A DNA stretch of 64,000 nt from Alkalibacillus haloalkaliphilus (GCF_007991275.1 NZ_BJYA01000013.1:62001-126000); one strand, 5' to 3'. Counted from the stretch's first letter, positions 16,165 to 29,769 are shown. Notes: a model not told the origin generated them from the letters alone. Numbers and translations: made by a program.

Positions 16165-17277
16165 CTATTTTATAGCCTCATTCACATCATATTGACTTAA
16201 GTCTAATTCAACCTCTTCTCCAGTAGCTAAATCGGCCAACACTGACCCTAAGTATGGACCAGCTGTTAATCCTGTCGCGCCTAAGCCGTTTGCTACTAAC
16301 AATCCTTCATATTCGGGCATTGGCCCAATAATCGGCAAGAACCCTGGTGTATATGGTCTGAATCCAACACGTGTCTCTAAAATCGATGCATCATCTAAGC
16401 CTGGTGCTACGGTTAACGCTTTATCTAAAATTTCGCGCACACCACCAGCAGTTGCGCGGTAATCAAAACCGGCATAATCAGTACGAGTCGCGCCTACAAC
16501 AACACGTCCACCTGAAAATGTTAATAAGTAAGCATTGCTTGGCGGCATAACAACGGGCCAATCTGCTGTATCTTCACCCATTAAATCCAAATGAATAATT
16601 TGTGCTCGCTGTGTTGATACGTCATAGTCAACGCCGATCGGTTCGACTAATTGTTTTGACCATGCGCCTGCTGTGTCAATGACTTGTGTTGCTTCAACAT
16701 AGTCGTCTTGTACTTTCACACCTGTAACACGTCCATCTTTTGCTACTAATAGAGCATCTCCTTCAACGACAGTTGCGTCATACTTTTTAGCTGCTGAAAT
16801 TAATGCATCACGCACAGCTCGTCCATCTACTCGAGCCCCTCCACTCACATATACTGATCCGTACTCTTCTGAAAGTGGTGGGAACATCGCTTTCGTTTCT
16901 TCAGGTGAAAGAAGCTTAATTTTGCCAATCTCTGGTGCGTCTTCACGACGTTTTTCAGCACGTTCCACCATTTTTTCTAACTTACCTTGATCCGTATGTA
17001 AACTAATTGTACCGACACGTTTATACCCTGTATTTGATTCGCCATCATTTTCTAACGCTTCGACTAATTCTGGATAATAACGCGCTCCATTTTTCACTAA
17101 TTGATACCATGCTTTATTTCTTCTCTGTGACAACCAAGGACAGACGATTCCTGCAGCTGCATCAGTCGCTTGCCCTTGATCATTTCGGTCAATTAGCGTG
17201 ACTGATTCACCTTTTTTCGCTAAGTGATAAGCCGTTGATGCTCCTAATATGCCTCCGCCGACGATTACATAACTCAT
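16165..17277 (-). CDS. DadA-like FAD-dependent amine/amino-acid oxidoreductase
   Basis: 370 residues. The N-terminal Rossmann dinucleotide motif is YVIVGGGILGASTAYHLAKK, and the second FAD-contact region is GARVDGRAVRDALISAA. The C-terminal DAO segment ETRVGFRPYTPGFLPIIGP and GLGATGLTAGPYLGSVLA complete the fold. The family includes D-amino acid dehydrogenase, glycine oxidase and sarcosine oxidase; the substrate is not determinable. Fifteen bases separate it from the DUF2269 gene upstream; probably one transcript. Confidence 0.85.
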   Translation of the reverse strand: MSYVIVGGGILGASTAYHLAKKGESVTLIDRNDQGQATDAAAGIVCPWLSQRRNKAWYQLVKNGARYYPELVEALENDGESNTGYKRVGTISLHTDQGKLEKMVERAEKRREDAPEIGKIKLLSPEETKAMFPPLSEEYGSVYVSGGARVDGRAVRDALISAAKKYDATVVEGDALLVAKDGRVTGVKVQDDYVEATQVIDTAGAWSKQLVEPIGVDYDVSTQRAQIIHLDLMGEDTADWPVVMPPSNAYLLTFSGGRVVVGATRTDYAGFDYRATAGGVREILDKALTVAPGLDDASILETRVGFRPYTPGFLPIIGPMPEYEGLLVANGLGATGLTAGPYLGSVLADLATGEEVELDLSQYDVNEAIK

Positions 17278-17292
17278 GTTGTCGCTCCTTTC

Positions 17293-17745
17293 TTAAAATG
17301 GCTTCGTAATCATTAAAATAATAATGATTATAAAAATCGTATTTTCCATGTATTCGATCCGATAAAGCCTTTGTGCTAACGGATAATAGTCTTTCGGTAT
17401 TTCATCATCAGTCTGTTCGTTTAACAACGTTTTAATCGGTTTTGAATTACGTTTCAGTACTGTTGGCCCCATTGCTAAAGCAAATAAAAATAAGCCTAAA
17501 CTGATTATGTACCAACCTTGCTCAAATAAAGCTGGGTTAATAAAGCCCATCCATAGCCCTGTAATTAAAAGTAACGATCCACCGACCATGACAAAGTAAT
17601 GCAATTGACGTTTTACTTTATAGCCATGTTGTAATTCAGTTAAGTTCGTCGCAGACTTCGTGACACGAGTTAAAATAAAACCTGGACCCAATCCTATAAT
17701 GGCTGAAATTATATGAATGAATACTAATATCTCGTATAAAGACAA
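17293..17745 (-). CDS. DUF2269-type integral membrane protein
   Basis: 150 residues with four predicted membrane helices: YEILVFIHIISAIIGLGPGF, FVMVGGSLLLITGLWMGF, WYIISLGLFLFALAMGP and IFIIIIILMITKPF. The first helix with its conserved His and GLGPGF matches the DUF2269 family of small membrane proteins, some of which may bind heme. A CTCC-type site (GGAGGTGTGCAT) precedes the start. Function unknown. Confidence 0.75.
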   Translation of the reverse strand: MSLYEILVFIHIISAIIGLGPGFILTRVTKSATNLTELQHGYKVKRQLHYFVMVGGSLLLITGLWMGFINPALFEQGWYIISLGLFLFALAMGPTVLKRNSKPIKTLLNEQTDDEIPKDYYPLAQRLYRIEYMENTIFIIIIILMITKPF

Positions 17746-17843
17746 TGATGCACACCTCCATATCTATTATAACGCGAGTCGCTTTGTTATTCAGTGACAG
17801 ACTACTTTTTTACTCGTACAATGATATAAGAGGAGTGAACATA

Positions 17844-18203
17844 ATGCAAAAACTAGTATATGAACGGAATTGGGAAAACAATTTAGCTGAAAAAGACCGG
17901 AATTATATTGAGGAAATTTTTGATAACCTTTCTTTTGATCATAGTCGAAAGGTTGATTTTACATATTTATGGCAGGCTATCAATCACCGTGATGATCTAC
18001 TCGTAACAGCGATCGTTCACAACTTAAGTGGAGAAGATGTGTTATTCAATGAAACAGTTGTGGAGTATGTAGGTGTAGCAAAAAATCAATTCTCACTTCC
18101 TGTTACTCTTAATGCTCATACATCAATGCCATGGACGTTTATTTTCCCATCTTATAAAAGTGCTGAGAAAGTAAGTGAGTTAGTTGCTCCGGAGCTTGAA
18201 TAG
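17844..18203 (+). CDS. SLAP domain-containing protein
   Basis: 119 residues from the ATG at 17844, behind AAGAGGAG; the longer frame upstream overlaps the divergent gene and is rejected. There is no signal peptide. The pattern NWENNLAEKDRNYIEEIF, LWQAINHRDDLLVTAIVHN and TSMPWTFIFPSYK is the Bacillus SLAP-domain form, first seen near the accessory Sec system. Its role is unknown. Confidence 0.7.
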   Translation: MQKLVYERNWENNLAEKDRNYIEEIFDNLSFDHSRKVDFTYLWQAINHRDDLLVTAIVHNLSGEDVLFNETVVEYVGVAKNQFSLPVTLNAHTSMPWTFIFPSYKSAEKVSELVAPELE

Positions 18204-18212
18204 AAGGGGGAT

Positions 18213-18358
18213 TGCCGGATGGACGGGCATTATTGTCGGACAAACTCGCTTTATTGCCGAACGACTCACCCTTATTGTCGGACAAACTCACCTTAGTGTC
18301 GGACGGCGAGCACTTAATGCCGGACGACGCACTCTTACTGCCGAACAAAAACCCTTAA
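18213..18358. repeat. Exact 21 bp-period array, core TG(C/T)CGGAC
   Basis: The core TGCCGG/TGTCGG/TGCCGA begins at 18213, 18234, 18255, 18276, 18297, 18318 and 18339, always 21 bases apart, with preceding TTA(T/G/A)TG and partly conserved ACTC in the spacers. It follows the SLAP gene stop and precedes a bidirectional terminator. Because 21 is a multiple of 3 the array reads as heptapeptides in one frame, but no ribosome site or conserved product is seen. Confidence 0.9.
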
Positions 18359-18364
18359 TACACA

Positions 18365-18391
18365 AAAATCCCCTCAATTTGAGGGGATTTT
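18365..18391. terminator. Bidirectional terminator
   Basis: AAAATCCCCTCAA paired with TTGAGGGGATTTT, ending rocA (-) and the SLAP/array transcript (+). Confidence 0.85.
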
Positions 18392-18400
18392 GTCATCATA

Positions 18401-19948
18401 TTAAAGCATTTCAGATACTGTCTTACCTTGTAAGAAGTTGTAAAGGTAGTCAGGTCCGCCTGCTTTAGAGTCAGTACCAGACATGTCGAAGCCACCGAAT
18501 GGGTGGTAACCAACGATTGCTGCAGTACAACCACGGTTGAAGTATAAGTTACCAACGTGGAAGTCTTCACGAGCAATTTCTAAATGGTTACGGTTGTTTG
18601 AGATCACCGCTCCTGTTAGACCGTAATCTGTATTGTTTGCAATGTCGATTGCTTCGTTAAAGTCTTTTGCTTTAGTGATGCCGACGATTGGGCCGAAGAT
18701 TTCTTCTTGCTGCATGCGAGAGTTTGGATCTAAGTCAGCGAAGACAGTTGGATTAATGTAGTATCCATTTGTATCATCGCCATCGCCCCCAATCATAAGG
18801 CGACCTTCTTTTTTACCAACATCCATGTAGCTCATAATTTTGTCATAAGCACCCTGATCGATTACAGCGCCCATGTAATAGTTCTTTTTAGACGTGTCAC
18901 CAATATCAAGACCTTTTGTAATTTCAACAATACGGTCAAGCACTTCGTCGTAAACGTCTTGGTGAATAACCGCACGTGAACCAGAAGAACATTTCTGACC
19001 TGAGAAGTCAAAGGCAGATTGAACGATTGCTTGAGAAGCTAACTCTAGATCAGCTTCATTATCAACAACGATTGTATCTTTACCGCCCATTTCAGCTACT
19101 ACACGCTTAAGCCATTTTTGACCTTCTTGTACTTTAGCTGCTTTTTCAAAAATGTTAACGCCTACTTCGCGTGAACCTGTGAAGCTTACAAAACGAGTTC
19201 TTGGGTGTTCTACTAAGTAGTCACCAACTTCGCTTCCGCTACCAGGGATGTAGTTAATAACTCCTGATGGCATACCCGCTTCTTCCATCACTTCCATAAA
19301 TTTATAAGCGATAACTGGTGAGTTAGATGCAGGCTTTAATAATACTGTGTTACCAGTAACCATTGGTGAAACTGCTGTACCACACATAATTGCGAATAGT
19401 AAGTTCCATGGTGAAATGACAAGTCCAACACCTAATGGGATATAGCTAAAGCGGTTATTTTCAACCGGACGGCTATTAATTTCTTTACCTTCAGCAATTT
19501 CTAACATTTGACGTCCATAGTACTCAAGGAAGTCGATACCTTCAGCAACATCACCGTCAGCTTCTTTCCATGCCTTACCTGATTCTTTAATCGCCCAAGC
19601 GTTAAACTCATGCTTACGACGACGAACAATTGCAGCAGCACGGAATAGAATGTCTGCGCGCATTTCTGGTGTTGATTTGCGCCACCATTCGAACGTTTCG
19701 TCAGCTGTCTTCATAGCTTTTTCTGCTAACTCTTTATTTGCTTTAGAAACAGTACCAATTACTTCATTTTTGTTGTTCGGGTTAATTGAAGTAATCTTGT
19801 CATCTGTATAAATACGTTCCCCACCGATAATTAACGGGTAGTCTTGTCCAAGTTCTTGTTCAACTTGGTGTAGTGCTGCTTCTAATTCTTTAGCGTTTTC
19901 TTCTACTGTGAAATCTGTAAATGGTTCATGACGATACGGTTGTACCAT
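18401..19948 (-). CDS. rocA: L-glutamate gamma-semialdehyde (P5C) dehydrogenase
   Basis: 515 residues, the usual length for the RocA/PruA family. It oxidises glutamate semialdehyde, from proline or arginine breakdown, to glutamate with NAD+. Motifs: the Trp-Asn site [10 protein letters not shown], the NAD-binding [12 protein letters not shown], the general-base Glu in [10 protein letters not shown], and the nucleophile Cys in [11 protein letters not shown]. It lies directly downstream of camS, with the camS terminator between, so it has its own promoter. No proline dehydrogenase gene is nearby. Confidence 0.95.
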   Translation of the reverse strand: MVQPYRHEPFTDFTVEENAKELEAALHQVEQELGQDYPLIIGGERIYTDDKITSINPNNKNEVIGTVSKANKELAEKAMKTADETFEWWRKSTPEMRADILFRAAAIVRRRKHEFNAWAIKESGKAWKEADGDVAEGIDFLEYYGRQMLEIAEGKEINSRPVENNRFSYIPLGVGLVISPWNLLFAIMCGTAVSPMVTGNTVLLKPASNSPVIAYKFMEVMEEAGMPSGVINYIPGSGSEVGDYLVEHPRTRFVSFTGSREVGVNIFEKAAKVQEGQKWLKRVVAEMGGKDTIVVDNEADLELASQAIVQSAFDFSGQKCSSGSRAVIHQDVYDEVLDRIVEITKGLDIGDTSKKNYYMGAVIDQGAYDKIMSYMDVGKKEGRLMIGGDGDDTNGYYINPTVFADLDPNSRMQQEEIFGPIVGITKAKDFNEAIDIANNTDYGLTGAVISNNRNHLEIAREDFHVGNLYFNRGCTAAIVGYHPFGGFDMSGTDSKAGGPDYLYNFLQGKTVSEML

Positions 19949-20050
19949 GATAAAGCCTCCTCTTTACGATTTTACGCTAGTAATAGCGCTTCCATAATAC
20001 ATTTTAAACGAACATGCGAACCTAATCAAATATAAATCCTGTTTTATCCA

Positions 20051-20090
20051 ACAAAAACGTGCTGCATTTCTTATCACACAGCACGTTAAA
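20051..20090 (-). terminator. Terminator after camS
   Basis: Minus-strand stem AACGTGCTG with CAGCACGTT, then TTTGTT, directly after the camS stop. Confidence 0.75.
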
Positions 20091-20095
20091 ACCTT

Positions 20096-21352
20096 TTATT
20101 GAAAAATATGGTGAGTCACTTCTTCTTCTCCAGCTCTCCTAAATAACACCGCTTCTACTTCTGAAGGAGACTCAATCTTCACTTCAAGATCAAAGTATGG
20201 AGGGAAATGTTCGACCATTAATGAACTAATATGTTGCGTGAATCCGACAATTTCATGTTTACCGTTAAACTCAATTGGAATGTCTACATTCAAAGTACGT
20301 AGCTCGTCATCCTTATAATAACCTCTACCCACTACACCGACATAATTCGGGAAGAAGTCAGCTACACCACGTCTGAAGTCAACCATCATTTCTGAGTCTT
20401 CATAGTAGTCTTCATCAGCTTCATTAGATGGGAACAATACATTATTTTCATTCAACCCTTCCCATTCTAATGCGCCAGGGTTTAGCCCTTCATCTTCATC
20501 AATCGATAAATTGTTTAAATTAACAACGGTTTGTTGCACAAAATTTCCTGGAACGATTGCATTACGGTCATTTTCTCGATAAAGAGCAATTAAGATCGGT
20601 GTATCATCAAACTCTTCTAAACCTAACTCATCTAATTGAACTAAGATTTCTGCTGCAACACCTTCACCAACACTAAGCATTTCATCCATATCAATTGGAA
20701 CTCCATATGTCGGACCGTAGTTGACACTGAATGCATACTCTGACTTTAAAGCAATTCCGATTGCAACGCCACCTAATTCTACACGATCTTCTCCTTCACG
20801 TACTAAAAAGTTTTGCTCAAGAATGTGAGAGAATACACGTGGATTAGCTTCTTGGTAATCTTCTAATTCCTCTGTAATCTGATCCTCCATACCCTCTAAT
20901 TCGTCTAGTTCTTCACCAGTCGCATCCTCTTGTTCCTCAAGCACATCCTCGAGTTCTTCTTCTAAATCTTCTGGACGAGGTGGATTTAAATCATCAATAA
21001 TATTAAAGACGTTACTTCGATCAAGGTGTTGCCCTTCTTGGAATAAATACTCATCCGGGTCAAAAACGCCTTTCGCTAATCGCGTTAACCCTTGTTCAAA
21101 TTCATCAATATCATAACGGTTGGCCACTTGGTTTGTAATAGTACCTCGTGCAGCACCCGTTTGATAAGGTAAAATCATACGGTAATCATTTGTATCCAAA
21201 CTATCTGGAGACACAATAAAACGTTGCTCTTCTTCTGGCTGTTGTTCTTCATCTGTCTCTTGCACAATTTCTTCATCAGTATCAAACGTTGGCGCACAAG
21301 CCGTTAACGTGATTAAGAAGAAGACCGATAAGCCTAGCAGTTTTTTCATCAT
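20096..21352 (-). CDS. camS: CamS-family lipoprotein (sex pheromone cAM373 precursor family)
   Basis: 418 residues. The ATG at 21350-21352 is chosen; the next ATG at 21349 is equally plausible by spacing to AGGGGG. Signal peptide KKLLGLSVFFLITLTAC with lipobox LTAC. Two repeated CamS domains follow, separated by a very acidic linker near residues 130-165 (Glu/Asp-rich). In enterococci and staphylococci the signal peptide of CamS yields a conjugation pheromone; the body of the protein has unknown function. Standard position after ligA; its ribosome site overlaps the ligA stop. Confidence 0.92.
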   Translation of the reverse strand: MMKKLLGLSVFFLITLTACAPTFDTDEEIVQETDEEQQPEEEQRFIVSPDSLDTNDYRMILPYQTGAARGTITNQVANRYDIDEFEQGLTRLAKGVFDPDEYLFQEGQHLDRSNVFNIIDDLNPPRPEDLEEELEDVLEEQEDATGEELDELEGMEDQITEELEDYQEANPRVFSHILEQNFLVREGEDRVELGGVAIGIALKSEYAFSVNYGPTYGVPIDMDEMLSVGEGVAAEILVQLDELGLEEFDDTPILIALYRENDRNAIVPGNFVQQTVVNLNNLSIDEDEGLNPGALEWEGLNENNVLFPSNEADEDYYEDSEMMVDFRRGVADFFPNYVGVVGRGYYKDDELRTLNVDIPIEFNGKHEIVGFTQHISSLMVEHFPPYFDLEVKIESPSEVEAVLFRRAGEEEVTHHIFQ

Positions 21353-21361
21353 TTCCACCCC

Positions 21362-25613
<4,252 letters not shown>

Positions 25614-25628
25614 GACTATACCACCTTT

Positions 25629-26324
25629 TTACTTTTCTACCTTTTTAACAGCATGAACAGTTCTTAATGCCGCTTTTAAATCTTCATATATGACATCGCC
25701 AACAACGACAACATCAGCATAAGCTGCCATTTCACTTGCTTGTTCTTTCGATCTGATCCCGCCACCGTAAATTAATGTCGTGTTATTTAATTCATCACTT
25801 ACTTGCTTGACTAACTCAGGATCTCCATATGTACCACTATATTCTAAATACATGAAAGGTAAATGCATCAAATGTTCGATTAACTGTGCATAAGCAACAA
25901 CATCTTCTGTCGTCACTTCTTTTGAGTTCGTATATTGGAAAGCTTTCGAATCAGGATTTAACATAACATACCCTTCCATCATCAACTCTTCCCATTCAAT
26001 TAAGTCACCATATTCTTTAACTGCATCAATGTGTAAATCAATCATCCACTTCTTATCTTGCGTATTTAATACTGTTGGAATGAAATAAAAATCAAAGCCA
26101 GGCGTAATAGAAGGAAGATTAGACACTTCTAATACACACGGAACAGAATAACGTCTTACACGTGCTAATAAATTAAGAACATCGTCTAATGTAACACCAT
26201 CTGTCCCACCGATCATCACTGCATCAGTATCCGATTCACACAATGATTCTAAAGCTTCGTCATCTATTGTTTTATTAGGATCAAGCTTAAATATATGTCG
26301 CCAATTTTGATAATCTTCAATCAC
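25629..26324 (-). CDS. pcrB: Heptaprenylglyceryl phosphate synthase
   Basis: 231 residues, GTG start with GGAGGAATC upstream. A TIM-barrel prenyltransferase of the PcrB/GGGPS family, it joins heptaprenyl diphosphate to glycerol-1-phosphate. Visible phosphate- and ion-binding loops are DAVMIGGTDGVTLD, LEYSGTYGDPELV and LIYGGGIRSKEQASEMA. The N-terminus HIFKLDPNKTIDDEAL is typical. First gene of the pcrB-pcrA-ligA operon. Confidence 0.95.
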   Translation of the reverse strand: MIEDYQNWRHIFKLDPNKTIDDEALESLCESDTDAVMIGGTDGVTLDDVLNLLARVRRYSVPCVLEVSNLPSITPGFDFYFIPTVLNTQDKKWMIDLHIDAVKEYGDLIEWEELMMEGYVMLNPDSKAFQYTNSKEVTTEDVVAYAQLIEHLMHLPFMYLEYSGTYGDPELVKQVSDELNNTTLIYGGGIRSKEQASEMAAYADVVVVGDVIYEDLKAALRTVHAVKKVEK

Positions 26325-26428
26325 GTTGATTCCTCCATCGTTTGTTCCTAACCTTACCTATTATATCAAAAATCAACCCTAACTTTCATTGAACATCGTA
26401 TTAAATCTCGTAAAACTCATAGTGAAAG

Positions 26429-26457
26429 TTGAGAAACGTTTTTGGGTATGCTAATAT
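26429..26457 (+). promoter_or_regulatory. Promoter of the glycine T-box transcript
   Basis: TTGAGA (26429-26434), 17-base spacer, TAATAT (26452-26457). Transcription would start near 26464. Confidence 0.55.
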
Positions 26458-26463
26458 AAGTTA

Positions 26464-26695
26464 GACAAAATCATAATGGTTTATTTACTGTGAAGGATTA
26501 ATAGTAGCTATACCCTCTACTACTCAAGCGATTCAGGGATGGTGTGAGCCTGAAGTAAGGTATCAGTGAAACGGCAGTCTGGAGTAGATTGATTGAAAGT
26601 GGTCGTGCATATAGCACTTCAATCAGGGTGGAACCGCGGGAATAACACTCTCGTCCCTGAGCTAAGCAATTAGCTCAGAGGCGGGAGTTTTTTGT
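26464..26695 (+). promoter_or_regulatory. T-box riboswitch for glycyl-tRNA synthetase
   Basis: The T-box AGGGTGGAACCGCGGG is at 26625-26640. Its UGGA bulge would pair with a UCCA tRNA end, as expected for tRNA-Gly. A terminator (CTCCCGCCTC arms, T-run) spans about 26648-26694. Stem I begins near GTGAAGG (26490); a GGC triplet in AACGGCAG (near 26571) is a plausible glycine specifier, but I cannot fold it to confirm. Confidence 0.92.
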
Positions 26696-26725
26696 TTATA
26701 TAAAATGTTACTAGGAGGTACTAAC

Positions 26726-28108
26726 ATGGCACAAGATATGGAACATATTGTTAACCATTGTAAGCACAGAGGGTTTATTTTCCAAGGGTCTGAAATTTAC
26801 GGCGGCCTAGCAAACACTTGGGATTACGGCCCACTAGGTATTGAGCTAAAGAAAAACTTAAAAGATGCTTGGTGGAAAAAGTTCGTCCAAGAATCACCTT
26901 ATAATGTCGGTTTAGATGCAGCCATTTTAATGAACCCTAAAACGTGGGAAGCAAGTGGTCACTTAGGTAACTTTAACGACCCAATGATCGACTGTAAAGA
27001 CTGTAAATCACGTCACCGTGCGGACCATATTATCGAAGATCATTTTGAAGCAAAAGGTGATGAGCGTGTAGTTGACGGCTTGCCTTTTGAAGAATTAGAA
27101 AAGATTATTAACGAAGAAGGAATTGTATGCCCTACATGTGGTTCAGCTAACTTCACTGAAATTCGTCAATTTAACTTAATGTTTAAGACGTATCAAGGTG
27201 TTACAGAAGATTCTTCTGACGAAATTTACATGCGTCCTGAAACAGCACAAGGAATCTTCGTTAACTTCAAAAATGTTCAACGTACGATGCGTAAAAAGCT
27301 TCCATTCGGTATTGCTCAAATTGGTAAAAGCTTCAGAAATGAAATTACACCTGGTAACTTCATTTTCCGTACGCGTGAATTCGAACAAATGGAAATGGAG
27401 TTCTTCTGTAAACCTGGTGAAGAGAAAGAATGGTTTACATACTGGTTAGACTTCTGTCATAACTGGTTAACTAGCTTAGGACTTGATGAAGATAAAGTCC
27501 GTCGTCGTGAACATGACGAAGATGAATTATCTCACTACAGTAATGCGACAACTGACTTAGAATATCAATTCCCATTTGGTTGGGGCGAGCTGTGGGGTAT
27601 TGCGTCTCGTACTGATTATGACTTAAAACAACACGCTGAACATTCAGGTGAAGATATGGAATATATCGACCAACAAACAAATGAACGTTACATTCCGTAT
27701 GTCATTGAGCCATCATTAGGTGCTGACCGTTTAGCGTTATCATTTTTAACAAATGCTTATGAAGATGAAGAGCTTGAAGATGGTTCTACGCGAACTGTGA
27801 TGCATTTCCATCCAGCAGTAGCACCATATAAAGCAGCGATTTTCCCATTATCTAAGAAGTTATCTGAAGAAGCTCAAGAAGTATTCCAAGACTTGGCGAA
27901 GGACTTCATGGTTGATTACGACGAATCAGGATCAATCGGTAAACGCTACCGCCGCCATGATGAAATTGGAACACCTTATTGCATTACGTATGACTTTGAT
28001 TCAAAAGAAGATGGACAAGTAACTGTTCGTAACCGTGACACAATGGAACAATCACGCATGCCAATTGCAGAACTAAAGTCGTTCCTACAAGAAAAAGTGA
28101 GTTATTAA
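26726..28108 (+). CDS. glyQS: Glycyl-tRNA synthetase, homodimeric (eukaryotic-type)
   Basis: 460 residues from the ATG at 26726 behind AGGAGG; an ATG seven codons earlier overlaps the site and is rejected. A class II synthetase that charges tRNA-Gly. Motifs: N-terminal [15 protein letters not shown], motif 2 region [31 protein letters not shown], and motif 3 [14 protein letters not shown]. The C-terminal anticodon-binding domain ends in [16 protein letters not shown]. Controlled by the upstream T-box. This single-chain form replaces the bacterial glyQ/glyS pair. Confidence 0.98.
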   Translation: MAQDMEHIVNHCKHRGFIFQGSEIYGGLANTWDYGPLGIELKKNLKDAWWKKFVQESPYNVGLDAAILMNPKTWEASGHLGNFNDPMIDCKDCKSRHRADHIIEDHFEAKGDERVVDGLPFEELEKIINEEGIVCPTCGSANFTEIRQFNLMFKTYQGVTEDSSDEIYMRPETAQGIFVNFKNVQRTMRKKLPFGIAQIGKSFRNEITPGNFIFRTREFEQMEMEFFCKPGEEKEWFTYWLDFCHNWLTSLGLDEDKVRRREHDEDELSHYSNATTDLEYQFPFGWGELWGIASRTDYDLKQHAEHSGEDMEYIDQQTNERYIPYVIEPSLGADRLALSFLTNAYEDEELEDGSTRTVMHFHPAVAPYKAAIFPLSKKLSEEAQEVFQDLAKDFMVDYDESGSIGKRYRRHDEIGTPYCITYDFDSKEDGQVTVRNRDTMEQSRMPIAELKSFLQEKVSY

Positions 28109-28110
28109 AC

Positions 28111-28150
28111 AAAAGCTCCCCAGCCTCTATTGAGACTGGGGAGCTTCTTT
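28111..28150. terminator. Bidirectional terminator
   Basis: AAGCTCCCCAG paired with CTGGGGAGCTT, between glyQS (+) and mgtE (-), with A- and T-rich flanks. Confidence 0.8.
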
Positions 28151-28157
28151 ATAGCTA

Positions 28158-29525
28158 CTACATTAAATAATGAATCATTGAAGTCGCAATCGTAAAGTAA
28201 ATGAGTAATCCCATAATATCGTTTAACGTTGTAATAAATGGACCTGATGCGACTGCAGGGTCAATTTTAAATTTATCAATGATTAACGGTATGATTGAAC
28301 CAGTTAAAGTTGAAATGCTCAATGTTAATAATATTGACGTACCAACAACACCAGCTAATGCTAAATTTTGATCATAAAAAATTATAATTAAAATGGCAAG
28401 TGTAACTGCACTTCCTAAACCAATCATAACTCCTGTGAAAAATTCACGCCTTAACACACGCCACACATTACGTTTATCAAACGTACCAATCGCTAAGTTA
28501 CGCACCATAACCGCAAGTGACTGTGTACCTGTATTACCAGCTGAGTCCATAATTAACGGGATAAATGCAGCTAAAATAACAATGGCTTCTAACGTTTCCT
28601 CGAACTGGCCAATCACTTCAGCTGTAATTAGGCCCAAAAACATTAACATAATAATCCACGGTGCACGCTTCTTTGCTGCATCCCATGCTGTAACGTCTGT
28701 ACCTGTAGCACCTCTTACCGCTGAAATTTCTCCGAAGTCTTCTGTGGCCTCTTCTTCAATAACATCAAGAATGTCATCGACCGTAATAATACCAACTAAT
28801 TTATTGTCATCTGTAATAACTGGAACAGCCAAAAAGTCATACTTCTGAATTAACCGTGCAACTTCCTCTTGGTCTTGGTTAACTTTAACTGAAACAACTC
28901 GTGTGCTCATCACATCTTCAATATTAACTTCAGGTTCGTTTGTTATTAAATCTCTTAACGAGACAACCCCTACTAAAGAACCTTCAGTATCAGTGACATA
29001 AATGTAGTAAATTGTTTCAGCTTCAGGCGCTTCATCACGAAGACGTGACATAACACTTTGTACGGTATCAGTCGTTTTAATCGCAATATATTCTGTTGCC
29101 ATAAGAGCACCAGCTGTTTCTTCTTGGTACTCCATAATCTTCTTAACTCGCTTTGCTGCCACTTGGTCCATTTCTCCCAATGCAGCATTAACGTCTTGTT
29201 CACTTAATTCTGTTAAATAATCGGCAACGTCATCTGAAGCCATCTCATTTAACGTCGCAATCCACTTATTGCGATCCATTTCATCCATTACATTTTTCTG
29301 TTCGTCAATTTCTAACCCTTGTAAAATATCTGCTAACTGCTCAGGTGTAAGAACAGAATACACTTTCTGGCGTAACCTTTTATCGTCTAACTTTTGAAAC
29401 CAGTCCACCTGATCCTGAATATGAAGTGATTGTAATGATTCTTGAAATAAATCTAATTTATTTTCTTCTAAATAATCTTTTAACTGTTGGAATAAGTTAG
29501 ACTTATTCACACGACGCATCATCAT
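28158..29525 (-). CDS. mgtE: Magnesium transporter MgtE
   Basis: 455 residues. The N-terminal helical domain (about 1-130), a pair of CBS domains (about 135-260, ATEYIAIKTTDTVQSVMSRL and VMSTRVVSVKVNQDQEEV), a connecting helix, and five membrane segments are all seen. The pore helix region PLIMDSAGNTGTQSLAVMVR is the family signature. MgtE imports Mg2+ and is gated by Mg2+ at the CBS domains. First of three ATG codons; GGAGG lies 7 bases upstream. Expression is set by the M-box upstream. Confidence 0.97.
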   Translation of the reverse strand: MMMRRVNKSNLFQQLKDYLEENKLDLFQESLQSLHIQDQVDWFQKLDDKRLRQKVYSVLTPEQLADILQGLEIDEQKNVMDEMDRNKWIATLNEMASDDVADYLTELSEQDVNAALGEMDQVAAKRVKKIMEYQEETAGALMATEYIAIKTTDTVQSVMSRLRDEAPEAETIYYIYVTDTEGSLVGVVSLRDLITNEPEVNIEDVMSTRVVSVKVNQDQEEVARLIQKYDFLAVPVITDDNKLVGIITVDDILDVIEEEATEDFGEISAVRGATGTDVTAWDAAKKRAPWIIMLMFLGLITAEVIGQFEETLEAIVILAAFIPLIMDSAGNTGTQSLAVMVRNLAIGTFDKRNVWRVLRREFFTGVMIGLGSAVTLAILIIIFYDQNLALAGVVGTSILLTLSISTLTGSIIPLIIDKFKIDPAVASGPFITTLNDIMGLLIYFTIATSMIHYLM

Positions 29526-29543
29526 TGTAGAGCCTCCTTTTGA

Positions 29544-29630
29544 TTAGCCCCCACCTGTCAAAGTGATAGGGGGTGAATATAATTTGCTTGTTAAATATTG
29601 ATTGAAGTTAAAACTCGAATCGGGATCCAT
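29544..29630 (-). CDS. Possible leader peptide ORF upstream of mgtE (28-31 aa)
   Basis: A small frame lies between the M-box terminator and mgtE. AGGAGG precedes two in-frame ATGs (29637-29639 and 29628-29630); the second is better spaced (11 bases). The short product starts MDPDSSFNF and ends SPPITLTGGG, with the stop 18 bases before the mgtE start. An 11-codon frame starting MDPNLTR (29639-29674) lies just upstream and its TGA overlaps the first ATG (TGATG); its two AGG Arg codons are the ribosome site. No homologue is known to me. The MDP start recalls the MgtL leader of Salmonella (MEPDP), but this may be chance. Confidence 0.45.
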   Translation of the reverse strand: MDPDSSFNFNQYLTSKLYSPPITLTGGG

Positions 29631-29701
29631 ATCCCCCATCACCTCCTGATGCATCTCGTTAGGTTAGGGTCCATAATTAATATTAATTTCCCTAATTTAG
29701 C

Positions 29702-29745
29702 CAAAAATAAAGCTCTCTTTCCTCAAACATGGAGAAAAGAGAGCT
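29702..29745 (-). terminator. M-box-controlled terminator before mgtE
   Basis: Minus-strand stem AGCTCTCTTTTCTCC with GGAAAGAGAGCT, then TTATTTTTGG, placed between the M-box and the leader ORFs. Confidence 0.85.
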
Positions 29746-29769
29746 CTCTTATGAAAAAGTCAATGATAA

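Noticed and set aside
18184-18468. 94-codon plus-strand frame over array 3
   Set aside because: It arises because the repeat length is a multiple of 3; no ribosome site, and it runs into the rocA terminator and gene on the other strand.
20096-21352. CamS signal peptide as source of a cAM373-type pheromone
   Set aside because: The hydrophobic end (FFLITLTA) does not match the known AIFILAS peptide, and nothing in the window is a plasmid receiver; only family membership is claimed.
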